A stretch of 64,000 nucleotides of DNA from NCBI RefSeq assembly GCF_024347595.1, contig NZ_AP025507.1, forward strand, positions 310,001 through 374,000, in the 5' to 3' direction. A program made the translations under genes and the position numbers. The notes under the pieces are model-generated. The model was not told where the DNA came from. It saw only the letters and a program-made list of their open reading frames with translations, and did no database searches. The stretch's first letter is position 1. The number at the start of each line of letters is the position of its first letter. Origin of the DNA: Vibrio pomeroyi (lineage in GTDB: Bacteria; Pseudomonadota; Gammaproteobacteria; Enterobacterales; Vibrionaceae). Below are positions 27,094-35,273 of this stretch, piece by piece.

Positions 27094-27124
27094 CATTAGG
27101 TGCGATTATTATCAGCACCTAATG
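27094..27124. repeat. Perfect 10-bp inverted repeat just after rctB
   Basis: CATTAGGTGC (27094-27103) and GCACCTAATG (27115-27124) flank an 11-nt A/T-rich loop, 43 nt after the rctB stop. There is no T-run. It could be an mRNA 3' hairpin or a protein-binding palindrome; nothing in the sequence decides. Confidence 0.5.
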
Positions 27125-27167
27125 ATGATTAAATGACCTATTCACAACAGTGAAAGCGGGGTAAAAA

Positions 27168-29147
27168 CTAGTGGCCAATCGCCATTTCATCGAGCGCCAA
27201 GAACACATTTTCATCTAGATGACCTTCGTGCACTTGTTTACACACTTTACGACGCACCGCCAAACCAGAGATCAGACGTTCGATAGAGAGATGTCGATTA
27301 CTGTTGCTATCACGGTCGTTGTACAGCTCAATCAGCTTACTCAATGTTTCGTAAGGGATAACATTTTCCCCTACTCTCAGCCAATCAAGCTTCTCAATGA
27401 GCTCTGAGCACTCTTCTTTGATCGAGGCATGTGAGTGCCCTGTCATAGCAGATAAAGCCGTTATACTGCGTTCTAGAGCCTCTGCAGAGGTATATTTAGA
27501 GAGCGTTATCATGATCTCGTCAGCATTGATCTCAACAGAGTGCTTACGTTGCTTCACTCGACGTCCTAATTTGCCTCTTGGCGACGGTGCCTTGCGCTGA
27601 ATCGGTTCAAACTCACCATCGATGATCTCAGACAGCTCTTCCAGCTTCTGCTTAGAGACCATCTCGTTGCGAAGTGGGTTTGGCAGCGTTGGTGCCATGT
27701 TACGTTTACCGGCGTTGGTGGTACGTGCTCTTGAGTAACGCAGTACTTCTTCCACGTTACATTTGATATCTACTTGATAATCGGTCGTTTTGCCTTTTTC
27801 GATCAACGCGGTGATCGTCAAGTGATAACCCCAAAGATTAACCAGGAAGGTATCTTCTTGATCTCCGACTTCGCCCAACTTTCTCAATTCGCGGATCAGA
27901 TCCATCGAAAAACGACGCCAATCGATGTTACGAGCCAACTTCTGATTCAGTTCGCTCAGCAACATACAATCTGAATGACGGCGGGCCATACGGCTTCTGA
28001 AGTACGAATACATTTGGAAAACCAAGGTATGTTGCTTAAGGATTTCTGGCGGGAACAAGAAGAAATAATCACGAGTCAGGAGCTCTTCGTAGAACGAAGG
28101 TTCCCAAACGAGGATGTATAGGTTCGGTTTAATGCGAATTTCGCCATCAGAGCCCTCTGTAGGCGCTTCTTCCGATGCAGTAATGGTTCTTGCTAAGAAT
28201 CGGAAACGATCACTCTTAAAGCCTTCTGGCATGTTCTCACTAAGCCAACGACCAGTAAGCTCATGCAGTTGGAAATCCGTAAACTCGATACGATCAATAC
28301 TGTCGCGAATCGAGTCACGAGCAGGGCCACTGTCTTTCTTACCACGCAAAGACAAAATGTCCGTGATGTAGAGTGGTGTTTTGTTCGGCGTGTGTTTCGC
28401 GTCTAGGTGGTAATCATCTTGGTGATGATCATGATACTGAACGGTTAGCGTGAACAACGCGAAAAGCGTCATCAGATCATCGACCGTCATAATATTTTTA
28501 GACGATCTTGTCTCGATCACAGCGCGAGTGCCCGAGATCGAAACCATTGATTTCTGGTAGCTCTTGCGCGTTCTAGGTGGCGCTAACGCTTGATCAATAA
28601 TGCCCGCCCAATTGGTTGGCGAAACAATGAATTGATCCGCTTCGTCTTTCATCGTTGGGGGAGTATTAAGACCATGCTCATTCAGTAAACGTTTGTTTAC
28701 TTTAGTTTGAGCGAGGGCTTTAGAGCGCTTCTGCTTTTCGTTTTGCTTGACGCTTTCTGTGACTAAGCTGGTGGCACCCAGTACCGATATCAATTGGTTT
28801 GGGTTAACAAAGCGATGCAGCATGGTTTTACCTGCAAGGCCTTCTTCAAAGCGAACGGGGATTTGTTTGAAAAGACCGATATTTACCGCTGCTCTCAGCC
28901 TTTGTTGCAAGGCTGCGCGAGTGACTTGGCCATCGGTTGATTCGATAATCTCAGTGGTTGAAACGTATCCGTCTTTGCTGCTAAACCCACGAAGTGAAAT
29001 TAGGTTAAGAAGCTCAACTATGCTTTTGGTGACACCTTTGAAGTGTTGATATTGTTCTATCCATTCAACGGCTGTTTCAGATACCTCAAATAAATGACCA
29101 TCTTTGTGGCTTCGTGCCTTAATTAACAATTTCTCTTCTGGTTTCAT
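27168..29147 (-). CDS. rctB: RctB, chromosome II replication initiator
   Basis: The 659-residue protein matches the length of the Vibrio-specific initiator RctB (658 in V. cholerae). It binds 12-mer iterons and opens oriCII. It also binds inhibitory 39-mer sites that limit firing to once per cell cycle. The gene reads away from the iteron array, and its ATG at 29147 is next to an AT-rich unwinding region and an extra ATGATCAT site (29207-29214), suggesting autorepression. Recognition is by family sequence (start MKPEEKLLIKARSHKDGHLF) and by the origin around it. The C-terminus is basic between about 525 and 545, then helical. No paralogue is in the window. Confidence 0.95.
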   Translation of the reverse strand: MKPEEKLLIKARSHKDGHLFEVSETAVEWIEQYQHFKGVTKSIVELLNLISLRGFSSKDGYVSTTEIIESTDGQVTRAALQQRLRAAVNIGLFKQIPVRFEEGLAGKTMLHRFVNPNQLISVLGATSLVTESVKQNEKQKRSKALAQTKVNKRLLNEHGLNTPPTMKDEADQFIVSPTNWAGIIDQALAPPRTRKSYQKSMVSISGTRAVIETRSSKNIMTVDDLMTLFALFTLTVQYHDHHQDDYHLDAKHTPNKTPLYITDILSLRGKKDSGPARDSIRDSIDRIEFTDFQLHELTGRWLSENMPEGFKSDRFRFLARTITASEEAPTEGSDGEIRIKPNLYILVWEPSFYEELLTRDYFFLFPPEILKQHTLVFQMYSYFRSRMARRHSDCMLLSELNQKLARNIDWRRFSMDLIRELRKLGEVGDQEDTFLVNLWGYHLTITALIEKGKTTDYQVDIKCNVEEVLRYSRARTTNAGKRNMAPTLPNPLRNEMVSKQKLEELSEIIDGEFEPIQRKAPSPRGKLGRRVKQRKHSVEINADEIMITLSKYTSAEALERSITALSAMTGHSHASIKEECSELIEKLDWLRVGENVIPYETLSKLIELYNDRDSNSNRHLSIERLISGLAVRRKVCKQVHEGHLDENVFLALDEMAIGH

Positions 29148-29159
29148 TTTTGATCCGTA

Positions 29160-29340
29160 TCACACTAACCGTAGTTTCACTATAGTTCCTGAATGATAAA
29201 GAAAGAATGATCATAAATAAAGAGAATTTATTGGCTTTTAAATAACTGATCTTTTTGATTAATATGATCTTAAATGATTAAGTGATCTAATGATCTGGAC
29301 GTAAGTTTGATTTTAAGTAGCTGAATTTAAAGTATAAAAA
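29160..29340. other. AT-rich DNA unwinding element of oriCII
   Basis: This 180-bp A/T-rich stretch lies between the rctB start and the iterons. It carries repeated TGATC/TGATT words (about 29250-29300) and one ATGATCAT at 29207-29214. In V. cholerae the corresponding region melts during initiation and RctB binds one strand through ATCA repeats; the repeats here fit that. Together with the iterons and DnaA box it forms the minimal origin. Confidence 0.75.
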
Positions 29341-29354
29341 AAAATCCACTTTGA

Positions 29355-29480
29355 AAGCATGATCATAAAGAGTCCGAAACTATGATCATTAAACCTAAGA
29401 AAGCATGATCACAGAGTGTCAGAACGATGATCATTAAGTCATTGTAAGCATGATCATTATTGATTCGAAAGCATGATCAT
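29355..29480. repeat. oriCII iteron array: six RctB 12-mers
   Basis: Six copies of AAGCATGATCAT or close variants start at 29355, 29378, 29401, 29423, 29446 and 29469. Their period is 22-23 bp, two turns of the helix, so all face the same side. Copies 1, 5 and 6 are perfect; 3 ends in C; 2 and 4 keep only the ATGATCAT core. Each contains a Dam site (GATC), in line with methylation-dependent RctB binding. Confidence 0.93.
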
Positions 29481-29494
29481 TATACTTGTACAGC

Positions 29495-29503
29495 TTATCC
29501 ACA
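29495..29503 (+). other. DnaA box at oriCII
   Basis: TTATCCACA is the perfect consensus DnaA box, 14 nt beyond the last iteron. A DnaA box beside the iterons is a known requirement of Vibrio oriCII. Confidence 0.9.
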
Positions 29504-29548
29504 GTCCATAATTCAACATGGTTGGTTAAGTCACTTATAACTCGTCAA

Positions 29549-29557
29549 TGTGGATAG
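29549..29557 (-). other. Second, inverted DnaA-box-like site
   Basis: TGTGGATAG is the reverse of TTATCCACA with one mismatch, 45 nt from the first box. Confidence 0.55.
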
Positions 29558-29698
29558 TTTTGATGGCTTATCTATCGGAACAATGATCAAGTAAGTGCCC
29601 TTTTCTATCGTTCCTACCCTATTACGTACAAAATTTGTTCTGAAGCCGGTGTTAAAGGCTGGCTTGGGTGTCATTAACGCGGGCCTGCTTTACTTAGG

Positions 29699-29710
29699 AA
29701 GCATGATCAT
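29699..29710. repeat. Seventh perfect iteron, in the inc/negative-control region
   Basis: AAGCATGATCAT occurs again here, outside the regular array. It lies within the region equivalent to the V. cholerae incII segment, where extra RctB sites limit initiation. An ATGATCAA lies at 29583-29590. Confidence 0.8.
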
Positions 29711-29851
29711 GAAATTGTCATGTTTCTGTATTCTGAGTCTGTGCAGATTGAATTTCCAAGCAATGAGGCCTTATAGGCCTTGAATCCCCATTACAAAAGC
29801 ATTTGCCCGTAAGTTAGCTGTTAAATTATATGCTTCCGGAACGATATTTAC

Positions 29852-29878
29852 TTGATCATTTTTCCGGAAGTTGATCAT
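29852..29878. promoter_or_regulatory. RctB 39-mer-like inhibitory site
   Basis: TTGATCATTTTTCCGGA (29852-29868) is followed by AG and a second TGATCAT. A further half (TGCTTCCGGAACG, 29831-29843) lies just upstream. The TTCCGGAA centre flanked by GATCA arms fits the long RctB site class (29/39-mers) that restrains V. cholerae oriCII. A related copy occurs at 53508. Confidence 0.65.
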
Positions 29879-29922
29879 TTCGAACAGTCACTCATGCGGA
29901 TCAATATTGATGAGTTTACACC

Positions 29923-29984
29923 TTGATCATGCTTCATAATACCGCCTTATCAATTCTCTTACGCCTGATGTATTCTATGATCAT
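29923..29984. repeat. Two more RctB-type iterons on the parA side
   Basis: TTGATCATGCTT (29923-29934) is an iteron in reverse orientation. ATGATCATTCTTCCG (29977-29991) combines an iteron core with part of the TTCCGG motif. No supported gene lies in 29595-30408, the equivalent of the V. cholerae rctA region. Confidence 0.65.
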
Positions 29985-30174
29985 TCTTCCGTGTTAGGTT
30001 CAACTCTCTTTTATCTAGTGACGCTTTATCTTGTCGTGGTTTTGAATTTTCGATGCTATTTTTGGTTTTCTATTATTTCTTGGTTGAAAAACTCACAATT
30101 TCGAATGCAAATCACACGAACCGTAATCTATGCTTGTATTTCAATCGTTCCGAAGATTTTTTACTGAAATTGCA

Positions 30175-30187
30175 TTTACATTGTAAA
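30175..30187. other. parS2 centromere site in the rctA-equivalent region
   Basis: TTTACATTGTAAA matches the parS2 consensus exactly, 221 nt upstream of parA2. In V. cholerae a parS2 site within rctA counteracts RctB inhibition when ParB2 spreads, linking segregation and replication; the same layout is seen here. Confidence 0.88.
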
Positions 30188-30408
30188 TAAGTGATGCTGT
30201 AACATTTAAAATCTAAGCCAGAAATAGCATGGTTATGCATGATAAAAACGGTCATTTTTTGTGTTTGTCTCAGCCGTTGTTTCATCAAACTGTAAAAATA
30301 CAGTCTATTTTATGTGATTTTACTCATAAATGTATGTTCATGTTTTTGTTGTGTTTGTTGTTAATCGCTGTACAATTGGTACTTAGTTAATCATTACGGA
30401 AACTGGCA

Positions 30409-31626
30409 ATGAAAAGAGAACAAACGATTGATAAGCTCTATCAGCTGGCCGAACAAACTCAACAAGTTCAGGCTGACCGAATTGAGATTATTCTGGAAGA
30501 GCGAAGTGATGAACATTTCCCTCCAATGTCTAAAGCTATGATGGAGACTCGTTCAGGCTTAACTCGTCGAAAATTGGATGAGGCAATTACTAAGCTTGAA
30601 GCGGATGGTCACCAGTTTACAAAGAACAACGCCAATCATTACTCGATTTCATTGACTGAAGCTCACATGCTGATGGACGCGGCGGAAGTACCAAAGTTCC
30701 ACCAACGTAAACAGCACGCAGACAACAAACCTTGGATTATCAACGTACAAAACCAGAAGGGTGGTACAGGTAAATCAATGACGGCGGTTCACCTAGCGGC
30801 TTGTTTGTCTCTGAATTTAGACAAGCGCTACCGTATCTGTCTGATTGACTTGGATCCACAAGGTTCATTACGTCTGTTCTTAAACCCACAAATCAGTGGT
30901 GCAGAGCACGATAGTATCTATTCTGCCGTTGATATCATGTTGGACAACGTGCCTGAAGGCCAAGATGTTGACCTAGAGTTTCTTCGCAAAAACGTACTCT
31001 TGCCAACTCAGTATCCGAACCTAAAGACAATTTCTGCATTCCCAGAAGATGCGATGTTTAACGCTGAAGCGTGGCAAAGCCTCTCTCAAGATCAGTCACT
31101 TGATATCGTTCGTCTTCTTAAAGAGAAGCTTATCGACAAAATCGCAGACGACTTTGATGTGATTATGATTGATACCGGCCCACACGTAGATCCATTAGTG
31201 TGGAACGCAATGTACGCGTCGAACGCTCTTCTTATTCCTTGTGCTGCAAAGCGTTTGGACTGGGCTTCAACGGTTAACTTCTTCCAACACTTACCAACCG
31301 TGTACGAGATGTTCCCGGACGATTGGAAAGGGCTTGAGTTTGTTCGTCTGATGCCAACCATGTTCGAAGATGACAATAAGAAGCAGGTTTCGGTTCTCAC
31401 TGAGATGAACTACCTGCTGAATGATCAAGTGATGATGGCGACGATTCCAAGAAGCCGTGCCTTTGAAACCTGTGCCGATACTTACAGCACGGTTTTCGAT
31501 CTCACGGTTAGCGACTTCGAAGGTGGTAAGAAAACTCTGGCTGTCGCTCAAGACGCAGTACAAAAAAGTGCTCTAGAATTAGAGCGTGTATTACACAGCA
31601 ACTGGCCTTCACTTAATCAGGGATAA
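30409..31626 (+). CDS. parA: ParA2, chromosome II partition ATPase
   Basis: The 405-residue protein has an N-terminal DNA-binding extension of about 105 residues (MSKAMMETRSGLTRRKLDEAI winged-helix-like segment), as in P1-type ParA. The deviant Walker A follows as KGGTGKSMT (117-125), then LIDLDPQGS and MIDTGPHVDP motifs. It hydrolyses ATP on the nucleoid to move ParB2-parS2 complexes. It is divergent from rctB across oriCII and 5 nt upstream of parB2. The ATG follows ACGGAAAC. Confidence 0.95.
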   Translation: MKREQTIDKLYQLAEQTQQVQADRIEIILEERSDEHFPPMSKAMMETRSGLTRRKLDEAITKLEADGHQFTKNNANHYSISLTEAHMLMDAAEVPKFHQRKQHADNKPWIINVQNQKGGTGKSMTAVHLAACLSLNLDKRYRICLIDLDPQGSLRLFLNPQISGAEHDSIYSAVDIMLDNVPEGQDVDLEFLRKNVLLPTQYPNLKTISAFPEDAMFNAEAWQSLSQDQSLDIVRLLKEKLIDKIADDFDVIMIDTGPHVDPLVWNAMYASNALLIPCAAKRLDWASTVNFFQHLPTVYEMFPDDWKGLEFVRLMPTMFEDDNKKQVSVLTEMNYLLNDQVMMATIPRSRAFETCADTYSTVFDLTVSDFEGGKKTLAVAQDAVQKSALELERVLHSNWPSLNQG

Positions 31627-31631
31627 CAAGA

Positions 31632-32606
31632 ATGGCAATTAAAACATCTGACTTAAATGCAAAGCTATTTGGTAAAGCAAACAAACGTCGCGTAGCAACG
31701 CCTCAAGAAGCGCAAACAGCTGCTAAAGAACAGGCTCAAGTGATTGAACTTTCAGTTGCGGGCGAAGAGTTGGTTTCATTTGAATTGGTTCGAATTCCTG
31801 CTTCTGAAGTAGCGACTCGAACGGTTGTTTTCGAAGAGAACGCGCGTGAGCAATCTTTCTTAAACGAACATGCGCTTTCTGACGTACTAACTACGTTAAA
31901 AGAACGCGGCCAGCAATACCCAGCAGTTGGTCGTAAAAACAAAGACGGCAAGATTGAAGTTCTTGATGGTAGCCGTCGTCGTATGTCATGTATTTTGGCC
32001 GACAAAGAGTTCCTTATCTATGTTGCTGAAAACATTAACGGCGACCATGCTAAGTTCTTATCTGATGTTGCAAACGCTCACAAGCCTCTTTCTCTGTATG
32101 AGAAGGGCAAAGAGATGCAAGCGAAGCTAGATCAAGGCGAAGCTGAAGACCAAAAAGCACTAGCGAAAATGTTTCAGTGCAGCGAAGCTTTGGTAAGTGG
32201 CGCATTGAAAGCGGCCGCTTTGCCACTTGAATTGCTACAAGCTTACCCAAATGTGAGTGACCTTGGTCGTCCAACGATTGTTAAACTACATAAACAATTT
32301 GGCGGTCTAACGAGCGAACAACAACAAACACTACTGACTAAGTGTGATGCTTCAGAAGGTTTTGTATGGCAGCGTAGTGAAGCTCAAGGCGTAACTCGCT
32401 TGACCAAAGACGTGACTGAAACCTTAGAAGGTTGGATTCTTGAACTGGCACCTGCGCCAGCTAAGAAAGCGTCTTCAAAAGTTGAACTAATTAAAGGCCG
32501 TGCTTCATACAGCCGTAAAGGTTCAAACTTGGCGTTGAATCTAAAGAAAGTTGATGATGCGACCATGGAAGAAATCCTAGCCTTCGTACAATCGAAGCTC
32601 GACTAG
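31632..32606 (+). CDS. parB: ParB2, parS2-binding partition protein
   Basis: The 324-residue CTP-dependent clamp family member has the N-terminal ParB/Srx domain (DGSRRRMSCILADKE, about 112-126, in place of the usual GERRxRA), a helix-turn-helix (KALAKMFQCSEALVSGALKAA, about 175-195) and a C-terminal dimerisation domain. It binds the parS2 palindromes annotated in this window and spreads along DNA. The ATG at 31632 follows AGGGATAAC. Confidence 0.94.
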   Translation: MAIKTSDLNAKLFGKANKRRVATPQEAQTAAKEQAQVIELSVAGEELVSFELVRIPASEVATRTVVFEENAREQSFLNEHALSDVLTTLKERGQQYPAVGRKNKDGKIEVLDGSRRRMSCILADKEFLIYVAENINGDHAKFLSDVANAHKPLSLYEKGKEMQAKLDQGEAEDQKALAKMFQCSEALVSGALKAAALPLELLQAYPNVSDLGRPTIVKLHKQFGGLTSEQQQTLLTKCDASEGFVWQRSEAQGVTRLTKDVTETLEGWILELAPAPAKKASSKVELIKGRASYSRKGSNLALNLKKVDDATMEEILAFVQSKLD

Positions 32607-32630
32607 ATCGATAACTTTCCATTACTACTC

Positions 32631-32657
32631 TAAAGCCGCTTTATGCGGCTTTTTATT
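32631..32657 (+). terminator. Terminator of parA2-parB2
   Basis: AAAGCCGC and GCGGCTTT pair around TTTAT and are followed by a T-run (TTTTTATTT), about 25 nt after the parB2 stop. Confidence 0.9.
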
Positions 32658-32699
32658 TGGCTGTGATAAACTGTGTTTAGACGAATCTGGACACTGACT

Positions 32700-34841
32700 A
32701 TGACAAACCCAACCAACACTTTTCTACACACACTTTCTAATATCGCTCAGCATAACGATCATCGTTATGGCGTTGTCTTTGATGGCGACCTCGATTGGCA
32801 AAACTCCGCTGTTATAACCTTCCTTCAAGATGCAGATTCTCAAACCGTTTTCCAGATTGGCGGCACTCCGTTTGAGGGGACGATTCACGCGTCTGTAAAA
32901 AAAGGCCAGCAACTTCTTGGTCGTGAATGCCAAGTTCTTGTGTGTGATTTTAGAGAGCTGTTCGATGCGAATGGTTTTAGCGCAGCATTGGGTTCGTTAG
33001 TTGGTGGTGGGTTATTGTTGGTGTTACCACCGAAAGTTGATGACTCTGAAGATAGCGAATGCTTTGGGCAATCTTGGTTAAAGCTACATTTTGATAAACT
33101 ACTTTCAGTTTCGCAAAGTGACGAAAAGGCGGATGTGATTGAAGCGGTGAATTCGCTTCCTCAAAAACTTAATGACGACAACTCGACTGACCGATTTGAA
33201 CAGCAAAAAACGGCGATTGAGTTAGTTAAGAAAGTTGTTACTGGACATCGAAAGCGTCCATTGATTCTGACAGCAGACAGAGGTCGAGGTAAAAGCTCAA
33301 CTTTGGGTATTGCAGCCGCGCAGCTTTTGGCAGAGCGACAGGGCTTAAATATTATTGTTACCGCTCCCTCTGTAAAAGCAATTGAGCCCGTATTTTCTCA
33401 TGCGTTACAGAGACTCGATACGTGTGAAGTCATTAACGCGACTCACATTGGTTATCAAGGTGGAAGTTTAAGATTTGTCGCGCCAGATGAATTACTTAAA
33501 TCTAAGCTTGAGTGCGATCTGTTGTTGGTTGATGAAGCGGCCGCCATTCCAATCCCAATGCTTAAATCTATGGTCGATAGTTATCACCGCATGGTTTTTT
33601 CAACCACAGTTCATGGTTACGAAGGCAGTGGGCGAGGGTTTGGAATCAAATTTGAAGCTTGGCTTTCTGAACATCGCCCTGGATGGAAGGGCTACAAGCT
33701 TGAACAACCTATCCGTTGGAATAACAACGACCCACTAGAGCGTTGGCTATTTGATTGTTTCCTGCTTGGTGAAGATGCGTGCCCGAGTGAATCAGCTGTT
33801 TATAAGTCGGAAGATTTTTCCGATGATGCACTCAACCAACTTAGCTTGGTTGAGTTGTCAAAAGCAGACTGCTTGGTTAACCCTCAAAAACTTCAACAAT
33901 GTTTTTCTCTTTTAGTCGATGCCCATTATCAGACGTCTCCTAATGATTTAATGCAGTTCCTCGATAACCCAGCTATTCATTTATTTGCCGCTTGGCAGCA
34001 AGACGAGTGTCTTGGTTGTATGTTGGTGACGGAGGAGGGCGGTTTAGATAAAGAATTGATTGCACAAGTTCAAGTTGGAAAACGTCGTCCACAAGGTCAC
34101 CTTGCACCAGTTCTGTTAGCTAACCAGCTTGGCTCTGTTGAAGCAGCAACTAGCCGCTGTCTTCGAGTGATGCGGATTGCTGTCTCGACACGTCATCAAT
34201 GTTTGGGTATCGGCCGTTGGATGTTGGGTCTGTTATCTGAACAAGCAGTCCGAACAGAGCAAGTCGATTATCTGGCGACGAGCTTCGGTGCGACCAGTGA
34301 TTTGATTTCTTTCTGGCGTGATAGTGAATTTGTGCCTGTTCATATTGGTCACCAGCGAGATCAGGCAAGCGGTTGTCACTCTGTATTGATGGTTAAGTCG
34401 CTTAACCCAAACGCTCAAATCTGGATGAGCCAACTGCAAAATCACTTTGAGCGTAGGTTCTGTTTTGTTGTTTCTGGCTCTTTGGCTTCTCTCGAAGTTG
34501 ATATGGTGCGCGCATTACTGCCAAGGCAAGCGGAATCTATGGCTGAGTCTGAAATCCAACTCATCAGGAATTATGTCGATGGCGGCAATAGTTACGACAG
34601 CATTGGTTTCAGTGTCCTGAATCTGATTCTGCAGAGTAATGCTCGTCAAGCTCACATAGCTGAATCTGACGTTATAACCGATACAGATTTCGCCGTTTCT
34701 GATTTGCTTATCGCGAAAGTCATTCAGCAGAAAGAGTGGGGGACTTGTGTCGAACAGTTTAATCTTGTTGGGCGAAAACAAGCCGAAATTCAATTCCGAC
34801 AAGATGTCGATTTCCTATTATCAAATTTACACTGTAAATAG
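32700..34841 (+). CDS. tmcA: tRNA(Met) cytidine acetyltransferase TmcA
   Basis: The start is taken at the ATG at 32700 (MTNPTN), giving 713 residues; an in-frame GTG at 32673 has no better ribosome site. The enzyme makes N4-acetylcytidine at the wobble base of elongator tRNA(Met). Seen are the helicase-like domain with the Walker-like TADRGRGKSSTLG (about 200-212), DEAA (about 278-281), and a GNAT acetyltransferase region (VMRIAVSTRHQCLGIGRWML). The last codons (Leu-His-Cys-Lys) are written by a parS2 palindrome that runs into the stop codon. Confidence 0.9.
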   Translation: MTNPTNTFLHTLSNIAQHNDHRYGVVFDGDLDWQNSAVITFLQDADSQTVFQIGGTPFEGTIHASVKKGQQLLGRECQVLVCDFRELFDANGFSAALGSLVGGGLLLVLPPKVDDSEDSECFGQSWLKLHFDKLLSVSQSDEKADVIEAVNSLPQKLNDDNSTDRFEQQKTAIELVKKVVTGHRKRPLILTADRGRGKSSTLGIAAAQLLAERQGLNIIVTAPSVKAIEPVFSHALQRLDTCEVINATHIGYQGGSLRFVAPDELLKSKLECDLLLVDEAAAIPIPMLKSMVDSYHRMVFSTTVHGYEGSGRGFGIKFEAWLSEHRPGWKGYKLEQPIRWNNNDPLERWLFDCFLLGEDACPSESAVYKSEDFSDDALNQLSLVELSKADCLVNPQKLQQCFSLLVDAHYQTSPNDLMQFLDNPAIHLFAAWQQDECLGCMLVTEEGGLDKELIAQVQVGKRRPQGHLAPVLLANQLGSVEAATSRCLRVMRIAVSTRHQCLGIGRWMLGLLSEQAVRTEQVDYLATSFGATSDLISFWRDSEFVPVHIGHQRDQASGCHSVLMVKSLNPNAQIWMSQLQNHFERRFCFVVSGSLASLEVDMVRALLPRQAESMAESEIQLIRNYVDGGNSYDSIGFSVLNLILQSNARQAHIAESDVITDTDFAVSDLLIAKVIQQKEWGTCVEQFNLVGRKQAEIQFRQDVDFLLSNLHCK
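34826..34838. other. parS2 site forming the 3' end of tmcA
   Basis: TTTACACTGTAAA is a perfect parS2. Read in frame it encodes the final residues LHCK of TmcA just before the TAG stop at 34839-34841. Confidence 0.85.
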
Positions 34842-34880
34842 GCAGTTTGGTTTCCCATCCCGTTTTCAGCGTTAATTAGA

Positions 34881-34893
34881 TTTACAGTGTAAA
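34881..34893. other. parS2 centromere site
   Basis: TTTACAGTGTAAA, perfect consensus, in the 432-nt gap between tmcA and the DUF342 gene; second of three parS2 copies within 94 bp. Confidence 0.88.
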
Positions 34894-34906
34894 TTAGAAT
34901 ATTCGA

Positions 34907-34919
34907 TTTACACTGTAAA
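34907..34919. other. parS2 centromere site
   Basis: TTTACACTGTAAA, perfect consensus, 13 nt after the previous copy. The remainder of the gap to 35273 shows no supported gene. Confidence 0.88.
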
Positions 34920-35273
34920 CTGAAACTTCACATCCAAGTCCAGTTTTACCTTCATCATCGCTTTCATTGTCTCCCTCACTATTTTTAGTTCGCTCTCTTT
35001 AAGACAGCCCTTAATCTTCTAAACCGATTCGTTTTTATCATATTGCTATCACTTCTGTTCAACGTTCACTCGCATGGGAAATGCTGAAACTGTTCACCTT
35101 TATATTTGTAAAGTTGAAGCGGATCATAAAATAGGTAAGTCTTATTTATGAGTCATGTTTGCAGAATCGAAAGTAAGTGATGTGACGCTGATTATTCTAA
35201 TAATGTGATACTAAGCGCAGAATGAATTATATAGACTGAATAACAACTGAGTCATTAGGGATACTCAATTCGA

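Noticed and set aside
29595..29783. Short open frame in the oriCII/rctA region
   Set aside because: It lies over RctB sites, has no ribosome site, and this region is non-coding in other vibrios.
32673..32699. GTG start for tmcA nine codons upstream of the ATG
   Set aside because: It overlaps the region just after the parB2 terminator and has no ribosome site; the ATG at 32700 fits the family's N-terminus.
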